This document shows, piece after piece, positions 57,904 to 64,000 of a stretch of DNA of 64,000 nucleotides. Below the pieces are notes generated by a model, which did no database searches, was not told the origin of the DNA, and saw only the letters and a list, made by a program, of their open reading frames with translations. A program made the position numbers and the translations under genes. The DNA is taken from contig NZ_JAULRT010000060.1 in assembly GCF_030518215.1 (NCBI RefSeq), positions 398,212-462,211 of the forward strand. The letters are read 5' to 3'. The DNA is from Gilvimarinus algae. Lineage in GTDB: Bacteria; Pseudomonadota; Gammaproteobacteria; Pseudomonadales; Cellvibrionaceae. The first letter of the stretch is position 1, and every line of letters begins with the position of its first letter.

Positions 57904-58944
57904 TTACAGCTTGCCGTCAGCAGCCATTTGCATGTAGGTGGTGTCGAAGCGCAGCTTGACGTTACCGCTGTCGCCGTAAGTCCCTTTCGGGCCTTCAATG
58001 CCGATAAAGCCGGCATCCGGAGCGCCTTCACCGAGTAGCCCGTGGTCGTAGGAAAACTCGGCGACTTTCTTCATGGTGGCTAGGAGCTCGTCGCTGTTGA
58101 CCAGCTCTAGAGCATCGGTGGGTTGGTAGAACATCTTGGTGCTGGCCAGTTGAGCATCGTAGCCGGCAAGGTCGGTACCCGAGGCAACGCCCATGGCGGT
58201 GCGCGCGGCTTTACCGGCGGCGGAGTCGGTGCTCATAACGCCCATGATTTCATACCAGGCGCCGGTCAGTGCCTTGCCTAACTTAGGGTTGGCCTTGAGT
58301 GTTTCGGTGTTGATGACCAAAAGATCCATGATCTCCCCTGGTATTTGTGAGGAGTCGAAGACTTTGTTGGCGTCCTCCTCTTCTAATATGGTGTTCAGCA
58401 GCGGATTCCAGGTGGTAACCGCCGATACTGAGCCCGAGTTGTAGAGGGCGACCATGTCGGCATCGGACGTATTGACGACTTGAACATCGGCCTCGCTCAT
58501 GCCGACGCTCTCCAGAGCCCTTGCCAGAAGATAATGGGACACGGACAACTCCACCAGGTTTACGCGCTGACCTTTGATGTCTTTGAGTGAGTCTTTACCG
58601 CGCAGGATGACGCCGTCGTTGCCGTTGGAAAAGTCGCCGACAATCAAGGCCGTGCTGTCGACACCGCTGGCCGCGGGAATCGTCAGTGCGTCCATATTGG
58701 TCATAGTGCAGGCGTCAAATTCGCCAGCCGTGTACTGGTTAATGGACTCGATGTAGTCGTTGATCTGTACGACGTCGATCTCGATCCCGTATTTATCGGC
58801 CCACTTATCGACAATTTTCTGCTCTGCGCCATAGCCCCAGGGCATCCAGCCCACGTAGATAGACCAGCAGATTTTAAAGGAGTCGGCCGCTTGGGCCTGT
58901 AGGGACAGCAGTAGAGCGAACGCAGCGATAGACAGTTGCTTCAT
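57904..58944 (-). CDS. ABC transporter periplasmic binding protein of the guanidine operon
   Basis: 346 residues from the ATG at 58944 with GGAGG six bases upstream; the longer frame to 59043 runs into the riboswitch and is rejected. Signal MKQLSIAAFALLLSLQAQAA. NitT/TauT-like mature protein: CWSIYVGWMPWGYG near the start and TMTNMDALTIPAASGVDSTA. First gene behind the riboswitch. The ligand is inferred from context to be guanidine or a close relative. Confidence 0.92.
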   Translation of the reverse strand: MKQLSIAAFALLLSLQAQAADSFKICWSIYVGWMPWGYGAEQKIVDKWADKYGIEIDVVQINDYIESINQYTAGEFDACTMTNMDALTIPAASGVDSTALIVGDFSNGNDGVILRGKDSLKDIKGQRVNLVELSVSHYLLARALESVGMSEADVQVVNTSDADMVALYNSGSVSAVTTWNPLLNTILEEEDANKVFDSSQIPGEIMDLLVINTETLKANPKLGKALTGAWYEIMGVMSTDSAAGKAARTAMGVASGTDLAGYDAQLASTKMFYQPTDALELVNSDELLATMKKVAEFSYDHGLLGEGAPDAGFIGIEGPKGTYGDSGNVKLRFDTTYMQMAADGKL

Positions 58945-58949
58945 GACAA

Positions 58950-58961
58950 ACCTCCGAAGGT
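58950..58961 (-). promoter_or_regulatory. Small hairpin containing the ribosome-binding site
   Basis: On the minus strand ACCT-TCGG-AGGT; the GGAGG ribosome-binding site lies within the loop and 3' arm, 6 bases before the ATG. May allow riboswitch-linked translational control. Confidence 0.4.
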
Positions 58962-59004
58962 ATGTACGTTGGGATATAGGAGCACTCTTGGCAATCTGGC
59001 CAAC

Positions 59005-59107
59005 CAGTTCTCCCGGGCTTTTATCCCGCCGTGTAACCCCCACTTCGAAGGTCGAAAGCTCTCGGACCAGTCACAGAGAGATAGCTCTGCCGGAACCCTA
59101 GCCTTCT
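59005..59107 (-). promoter_or_regulatory. Guanidine-I riboswitch (ykkC class)
   Basis: On the minus strand all conserved blocks occur in order: CTAGGGTTCCGGC, then CTGGTCCGAGAG, then ACACGGCGGG, ATAAAAGCCCGGGAGA. They match the ykkC/guanidine-I consensus almost base for base. It ends about 60 bp before the first gene. Guanidine binding turns expression on in this class. A short GGC/GCC hairpin follows (TTGGC-CAGATT-GCCAA), without a T-run. Confidence 0.95.
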
Positions 59108-59173
59108 ATTTTTACCAAATTGTCGATTGTCCTGACTTACCAATAAGTGCGGACATGTTCGGTGCTTTGGTAA

Positions 59174-59190
59174 AGCAAGTTGAGTACCAA
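59174..59190 (-). promoter_or_regulatory. Sigma-54 promoter of the guanidine operon
   Basis: On the minus strand TTGGTACTCAACTTGCT has the invariant GG and GC separated by exactly 10 bases. Predicted transcription start near 59163, about 55 nt before the riboswitch. Confidence 0.78.
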
Positions 59191-59278
59191 CGCCGGTGAA
59201 TTCCGCTTAAGTCCATACGCTGCGGGCAGTGGAGTTGCCTGGTACGTTCTTCCCGAGAGGGCAGGATTGGGGGTGAGA

Positions 59279-59295
59279 GGTGCCATTTTGGTGCG
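59279..59295 (-). promoter_or_regulatory. NtrC-like enhancer site
   Basis: On the minus strand CGCACCAAAATGGCACC matches 13 of 17 positions of the NtrC consensus TGCACCAAAATGGTGCA. It lies about 115-130 bp upstream of the predicted start, a usual distance. The rest of 59296-59577 shows no gene. Confidence 0.6.
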
Positions 59296-59577
59296 ATGGC
59301 AAGGGCTTTTGCCTAAAAATGAGGCGTCCCTGGGCCCGTTGGTGGGTTTGGGAACCCGGTGGATGGGCACGAAAATCGCTTGGCCTCAGGTGATTCGGTG
59401 CAAAAGCCGTTTGCGGCGGGGTGTCGGGGGAGTTTAAGTGGCGCTTAAAGTGTGCGCAACCAGTCGGCCTAGCATATACTGATTAAATCACATTTATAGC
59501 AATCATCAGCGAACCGTCGGCAAACCCCCGAAGACATAGGTCGTGGTGCGGGGGCTTGCCCGTGAGGGGTTGAGGGG

Positions 59578-62010
59578 ATGGACACGAGAACCATGGATAA
59601 AAATAAAGGGCGGGGGACAGAGCAGCTTCAGCCGGAGGCGGCAGCCCCTGGGGAGGCCTATGAACCTTTGACGCATACGCAGGCAGTGCGTTGCCTGGAC
59701 GCCTGCGCTTCGACTGCGGTCGATTACATCACCCACAATTTCCCCCGGTTTTGGGATGAGTGGGTCGGCTCTATTGAAAAACGCGAAGAGAACGCTCGCT
59801 CCAACAAAGAGCAGATTGCTCTGGGTGAGACGGTCAAGCTGCTACAAAAGCGCGGCCCCGCAGTCCAGCAGCGGTTCGTCGAACTCCTGCAGGCCTGCTT
59901 TGCGGACTTTTCCCGGCAAAAGCTTCAGACCCCGGTCGGCCAAGAGCGTTTCTCCCGCAGCGAGGGGCTCTCGCTGGTGGATAATTCCGAATTGGAAGAA
60001 ACCATCGCCATTACCTCCATCTGCCACCGAGCCGATACTCAGTTTGCCGAGGCGCTTTGGGCCCTACATCAGCGCCTGGCGCTGCTCAACGGCGGCAAGA
60101 AAATCGATGAGCGTGGAAATCCCGTCAGCCCGGTGCAGTTCTGTGACGTTTTGCGCCGCCTTGTCGCGGACCTCAGTCTTGACGCCAGAACCAAGGTGGT
60201 TGGCTACAAACACTTTGAGGCCGCCCTTATAAAGCCGATCGGCGGGCTCTATGATGAGCTGAATCATTACCTCGCCGCTGAAGGCATAATGGCAAATCTG
60301 CGCTATAGCGCGGTGAGCCGTCAGGACACAAGTGCTCAGCCCGAACAATCGCAACAGCCGCCGTCAGAGGAGGCCGAGCCCGAGCGTGCCAAGGTTCAAG
60401 AGGCCGCAGTGCAAGCGTCTGGAGACGCTGAGCAAGCGCCGCGCCGGCGCGCTACCGACCGTATTTTCTCTGAGGGTGAGAGCAAGGACCCCGAGCAATA
60501 CCAGCAGGGGCTGATCAGCGCTATCCGCCTATTGCAGACCCACCTGGGGGTGCCCGGGTCCTCCGCGCCAGCCGCTGGTGGTTCCGGTGTAGCGGCTGCT
60601 CAGGCTGGTGCGACAACGGCGGTTGCGCGCGGGCCACAGCCCTCTCAAGGCGGTGGGGTAACCCCTTTGAGCTCGGCGCCGCTCATGGGCGCTATCGGTC
60701 ATTTGCAGCATCAGGTTGCTGAGAGTAGTCATGCCCTGGCTGAGGCTGAAATGAATGAAATCCAGCCTCTGGCCGTCGCTTCGGTTTCGCAGCAGCTGCT
60801 AGCGGAAATGCAAAAGCGCGGTGAAGACGAAGTGCGCTCGGACGACATGCATACCATCGAGTTGGTGGGTTTGTTGTTCGAGTACATTCTCTCTGATGAA
60901 CAATTACCGGACTCGGTCAAGGCGCTGCTGAGCTACCTGCACACCCCGGTTCTGAAACTGGCGTTTATCGACAAGGAGTTTTTTGAAAAAGTAGATCACC
61001 CGGCTCGGGTTCTGTTGAATCAAATGGCCGAAGCGGGTGCCCGTTGGATCAGTAATGACGGTACCAATCAGTACAACATTTACGCCAAAGTCAGAACCAC
61101 CGTTTTCCATATTCTGGAAAATTTCGGTAACGATGTAAAAGTATTTGCCGAAGCCCTTCTGGAGTTTAGCGCCTATACCCGCAACGTGTTGCGCCGTCAG
61201 GAATTGATGGAAAAGCGGGCTATGGAAAAGGCCAGGGGCGAGGAAAAACTGCGCGAAGCCAAAATTCAAGTGAACAGGGAAATCTCCCGGCGTATTGATG
61301 GCAAGGACTTGCCTTCGCCGGTTTTGCTGTTGCTGCTATTGCCCTGGTCCGACTACTTGTCGTTTATTATTTTGCGTTACGGCGCCGAGTCCGATAGTTG
61401 CCGTCAGGCGCTTAAGGTTGCCGATGATCTTCTCTGGAGCATTGAGCCCAAGTTGCTCGAGGTGGATAAAATTCGCCAGCTGGAGGTTCAGGACAAGCTG
61501 CTGCAGTCTCTGCAGTCAGGCTTTGAAACCATCGGTTACGAGCAGAATAAATCGCGCAAGTTACTCGACGCAGTGATCTCTCTGCAAAAGCTGGCACTCA
61601 AGAGCCAGAAAGTGGAGCCTGCGCCTGAGCCTATGCGGGCCAAGCTGGAGACAATGGCCGCCGAAAAGGCCGGCAACGTGGAGAAAGAAAACTCCGCGGC
61701 CACGGTCGAAGAGTCGCAGCTGATTGAAAAACTAAAATTGATTGAGTTTGGTACCTGGCTGGAGGATGAGCGCGGCAAGCGTCTTAAAGTGGCCTGGTAT
61801 AACCACAAGACCATGCACTATATGCTGGTAGATCAACAGGGGCGCAAGGTGTCCATGACCTCGGCGCTGCAGCTTGCTCGCGCGATGATTGCGGGTAAGC
61901 TGAGAGTCATTGCCGGCAGTGCCAAGCCTTTCTTCGAGCGAGCCTTGGAGAACATTTATCACAGCTTGAATGCCCGTGCGTCGGGAGAGCTGTTAAACCG
62001 CGAGTCATAA
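59578..62010 (+). CDS. DUF1631 family protein
   Basis: 810 residues, ATG at 59578 after GAGGGG; an in-frame ATG five codons later is possible. Mostly helical: YITHNFPRFWDEWVGSIEKREENARSN begins the conserved region (split: FPRFWDEW is the clearest part), then an Ala/Pro/Gln linker (~250-360), then LLFEYILSDEQLPDSVKALLSYLHTPVLKLA (key part LSYLHTPVLKLAFID), the family core. The C-terminus (GTWLEDERGKRLKVAW...YMLVDQQGRKV) resembles a PilZ-like barrel. Function unknown; two bases before the PilZ gene, so it may take part in c-di-GMP signalling. Confidence 0.88.
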   Translation: MDTRTMDKNKGRGTEQLQPEAAAPGEAYEPLTHTQAVRCLDACASTAVDYITHNFPRFWDEWVGSIEKREENARSNKEQIALGETVKLLQKRGPAVQQRFVELLQACFADFSRQKLQTPVGQERFSRSEGLSLVDNSELEETIAITSICHRADTQFAEALWALHQRLALLNGGKKIDERGNPVSPVQFCDVLRRLVADLSLDARTKVVGYKHFEAALIKPIGGLYDELNHYLAAEGIMANLRYSAVSRQDTSAQPEQSQQPPSEEAEPERAKVQEAAVQASGDAEQAPRRRATDRIFSEGESKDPEQYQQGLISAIRLLQTHLGVPGSSAPAAGGSGVAAAQAGATTAVARGPQPSQGGGVTPLSSAPLMGAIGHLQHQVAESSHALAEAEMNEIQPLAVASVSQQLLAEMQKRGEDEVRSDDMHTIELVGLLFEYILSDEQLPDSVKALLSYLHTPVLKLAFIDKEFFEKVDHPARVLLNQMAEAGARWISNDGTNQYNIYAKVRTTVFHILENFGNDVKVFAEALLEFSAYTRNVLRRQELMEKRAMEKARGEEKLREAKIQVNREISRRIDGKDLPSPVLLLLLLPWSDYLSFIILRYGAESDSCRQALKVADDLLWSIEPKLLEVDKIRQLEVQDKLLQSLQSGFETIGYEQNKSRKLLDAVISLQKLALKSQKVEPAPEPMRAKLETMAAEKAGNVEKENSAATVEESQLIEKLKLIEFGTWLEDERGKRLKVAWYNHKTMHYMLVDQQGRKVSMTSALQLARAMIAGKLRVIAGSAKPFFERALENIYHSLNARASGELLNRES

Positions 62011-62011
62011 C

Positions 62012-62356
62012 ATGGTGAACGCATCCTCACACGAAGAGCGCAGTCGCGAGCGGTTGGGCGTCAATCAGAGCATTGATGTGTATGACAACACGCGCGACAT
62101 TTATCTCGGTCGGCTGGTTAACATTCACAGCAACGGGTTGATGCTGATCGGCGATCAGCCGTTTGAGGAAGATTGTCTTTACCGGTTGGATTTGCACTTG
62201 TCCGAGTCCGTCAATAACCGCAACAGTATTCAGCTTGGGGTCGACTGTCTCTGGGTGCGCAATGCCGATGACAATGGCAAGCATTGGGCGGGGTTCACCA
62301 TCATCGACGCGTCCCCCCAGGCGCTGGAAGATATTGAATCCCTCAGCAGCCTATAG
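62012..62356 (+). CDS. PilZ domain protein
   Basis: 114 residues. The c-di-GMP motif is partly kept: RSRERLG gives RxxxR, while the second box reads NIHSNG, lacking the usual Ser at the third place of (D/N)xSxxG. Strand pattern [17 protein letters not shown], then [20 protein letters not shown] fits PilZ. Likely a small c-di-GMP receptor, acting with the DUF1631 protein 2 bp upstream. The end overlaps hemL by 6 bp. Confidence 0.88.
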   Translation: MVNASSHEERSRERLGVNQSIDVYDNTRDIYLGRLVNIHSNGLMLIGDQPFEEDCLYRLDLHLSESVNNRNSIQLGVDCLWVRNADDNGKHWAGFTIIDASPQALEDIESLSSL

Positions 62357-63631
62357 TGTGGCAAAGACTTTTCTAGCGGCCTCTACGGTTTGTTCTATGT
62401 CTTCATGCGTGTGCGCCTGTGACATAAATCCTGCTTCATAAGAGGCTGGAGCCAAGTAGACGCCCTCACGCAGCATTCCGTGAAAAAAGCGGTTAAACCT
62501 TTCGGTGTCGCACGCCATAACCTGCTGGTAGTTACTGACGGTTTTTTCCTCGGTAAAGAAGCCACCAAACATGCTTCCCACACTGTTGGTGGTAAAGGCA
62601 ATGCCTGCTTCAGCGGCGGCGCTTTCCAGGCCGCTCATCAGTTGTCCGGTTTTCTCGCTCAGGCGCGGATAGAAATCCGCTTCGTCGAGCAAGCTTAGGG
62701 TGGCTATCCCGGCGGCCATGGCCACGGGGTTGCCCGAAAGTGTACCGGCTTGGTACACCGGCCCCTTGGGGGCGATGTGCTCCATGATCTCTCGTTTGCC
62801 GCCAAAGGCGCCCACCGGCATGCCGCCGCCAATCACTTTACCCAAGGTGGTGAGGTCCGGTTGTACCTGATAGTAGCCCTGTGCTCCGGTGGCGCTGACG
62901 CGAAAGCCCGTCATGACTTCATCGAAAATCAGCATCGCGCCCTGCTCGTCACATACCTGCCGCAATGCCTGTAAAAACCCCGGTTGCGGTGGTATGCAGT
63001 TCATGTTGCCCGCCACCGGTTCAACGATAATACAGGCGACTTTTTCGCCGTGCTCGGCAAAAAAGGTGCGCACCTGTTCGGCGTCGTTGTAGTTCAGCGT
63101 TGTCGTATGCTCGGCCAGAACAGAGGGGACGCCGGGGGAGCTGGGCACGCCCAAAGTGAGTGCGCCAGAGCCGGCTTTAATCAACAGGGAGTCACTGTGG
63201 CCGTGGTAGCAGCCTTCAAATTTTACAATAGTGTCGCGCCCTGTGTAGGCACGTGCCAGGCGTATCGCGCTCATGGTCGCCTCGGTCCCCGAATTGACAA
63301 AGCGCACCAGGTCCATACCTGGCATGCGCTCGCAGACCATCTGGGCGAGTATGGTTTCACGCTCTGTTGGCGCACCGAAAGTCAGGCCCGCGCCTATGGC
63401 TTCGGTAACGGCGGCAATCACTTCCGGGTGACTGTGTCCCAGTACCATGGGGCCCCATGACTGGACATAGTCGATGTAACTCTTGCCGTCCACATCCGTT
63501 ACCCGTGACCCCTTGGCGCTTTGCAGGAACACCGGCGTGCCGCCGACGGCTTTAAAGGCGCGCACCGGCGAGTTAACGCCGCCGGGAATGTAGCGGGACG
63601 CTTGCTCAAACAGAACTTCGGACTGACTCAT
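62351..63631 (-). CDS. hemL: Glutamate-1-semialdehyde 2,1-aminomutase
   Basis: Makes 5-aminolevulinate in the C5 heme pathway. 426 residues, usual length. PLP features: [37 protein letters not shown], Schiff-base Lys in [32 protein letters not shown]. Lies at the end of thiE, as in Pseudomonas; overlaps thiE by 26 bp. Confidence 0.98.
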   Translation of the reverse strand: MSQSEVLFEQASRYIPGGVNSPVRAFKAVGGTPVFLQSAKGSRVTDVDGKSYIDYVQSWGPMVLGHSHPEVIAAVTEAIGAGLTFGAPTERETILAQMVCERMPGMDLVRFVNSGTEATMSAIRLARAYTGRDTIVKFEGCYHGHSDSLLIKAGSGALTLGVPSSPGVPSVLAEHTTTLNYNDAEQVRTFFAEHGEKVACIIVEPVAGNMNCIPPQPGFLQALRQVCDEQGAMLIFDEVMTGFRVSATGAQGYYQVQPDLTTLGKVIGGGMPVGAFGGKREIMEHIAPKGPVYQAGTLSGNPVAMAAGIATLSLLDEADFYPRLSEKTGQLMSGLESAAAEAGIAFTTNSVGSMFGGFFTEEKTVSNYQQVMACDTERFNRFFHGMLREGVYLAPASYEAGFMSQAHTHEDIEQTVEAARKVFATL

Positions 63632-64000
63632 TGACGCTCCTCGCGTGATTTGTCGCCCGGCCCTTTTTGCCGGGCGAGGTGTGACTGCCGTGGCTGGCCG
63701 TCAGATGGTTAAAGGTGCTCGCATATTGCGAAGGGCTCGACGATTGAAACAAATCGCCGCATATGGCCAGGTAGTCGGCGCCGCGCTCAAGCAATTGACA
63801 GGCGTTGCCCTGATCCACACCGCCGATGGCTACTATGCAGGTCTCTGGCCAGAGCTCCCTGGCTCTGCCGAGCAATGCAAGGTCGGCGGCTGGCGCCAGT
63901 GGCTTGGTTCGAGAGGGGAAGAAGCGGCCGAAGGCAATATAATCGGCGCCGGCGGCTAGCGCTTGTTGAGCGAGTTCCAAGCTGGCGTGACAGGTGATGC
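63606..64000 (-). CDS. thiE: Thiamine phosphate synthase (C-terminal part)
   Basis: 131 codons visible; the 5' end is beyond the window. The frame reads [20 protein letters not shown] into [13 protein letters not shown], then [20 protein letters not shown] and LAICGDLF, the C-terminal half of the TIM barrel joining HMP-PP and thiazole phosphate. The tail after DLFQ is longer and Ser/His-rich than usual, running 26 bp into hemL. Confidence 0.92.
   Translation of the reverse strand, partial: ITCHASLELAQQALAAGADYIAFGRFFPSRTKPLAPAADLALLGRARELWPETCIVAIGGVDQGNACQLLERGADYLAICGDLFQSSSPSQYASTFNHLTASHGSHTSPGKKGRATNHARSVNESVRSSV

Noticed and set aside
59298-59312. GGCAAGGGCTTTTGC as a sigma-54 promoter
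   Set aside because: GG and GC are 11 bases apart, not the strict 10; the element at 59174-59190 has correct spacing.

Overview
The window is a GC-rich gammaproteobacterial chromosome segment. Several features point to a free-living, probably marine relative of Saccharophagus/Cellvibrio (order Cellvibrionales): a fused BioH-BioC protein, a PomA/PomB sodium-type flagellar stator, the classic tRNA-fMet/rimP-nusA-infB-rbfA-truB-rpsO-pnp block, and a lipoprotein hexosaminidase and sulfatase suited to polysaccharide use. This placement is an inference from gene content. No insertion sequence, prophage, CRISPR array or rRNA gene was seen.

Layout. 1-3923 (minus): 5' part of a GH20 hexosaminidase lipoprotein, then the isoprenoid operon xseB-ispA-dxs. 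4154-5912 (plus): pomAB with a strong terminator and a possible small RNA. 6429-10510: an MFS exporter, convergent with an ectB-aspartokinase pair that lacks ectA and ectC. 10875-19488: yigZ, an HNH nuclease, a Tat-exported sugar-isomerase-like protein, and a 1165-residue lipoprotein of the PVC heme type flanked by two paralogous periplasmic binding-protein-like genes. 19707-26486: a tripartite RND efflux operon with a divergent TetR regulator and two matching operators. 26578-30823: sulfatase lipoprotein, DUF1080 protein, cysE, srkA. 30882-36164: comF, and divergently bioB-bioF-bioHC-bioD behind a BirA-like operator. 36428-38305: a small protein resembling flagellar rod C-termini, a SprA-like HExxH protein, DUF3094 and DUF4399 proteins. 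38402-47711: initiator tRNA and the transcription/translation/RNA-decay block. 47720-51143: ChrR anti-sigma and its ECF sigma factor, with a divergent four-FAS1-domain lipoprotein. 51188-58944 (minus): a six-gene operon for an ABC transporter, two DUF1989 proteins and a biotin-dependent carboxylase. 59578-63631: DUF1631 and PilZ proteins, then hemL; thiE runs off the right end.

Two regulatory circuits stand out. First, the 51188-58944 operon, which would conventionally be named urea carboxylase, carries a guanidine-I (ykkC) riboswitch in its leader. A sigma-54 promoter with correct GG-N10-GC spacing and an NtrC-like site lie further upstream. It is therefore best read as a nitrogen-controlled guanidine carboxylase / carboxyguanidine deiminase operon; the allophanate hydrolase expected for the last step is not in the window. 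Second, the ECF/ChrR pair and the FAS1 lipoprotein are divergent, and each is preceded by TGATC(C/T)-N16-CGTA, so the FAS1 protein is a probable target of this sigma factor.

The most novel-looking gene content is the orphan ectB-aspartokinase pair and the PVC-type heme/HEAT lipoprotein with its two flanking paralogs. Functions for those are open.
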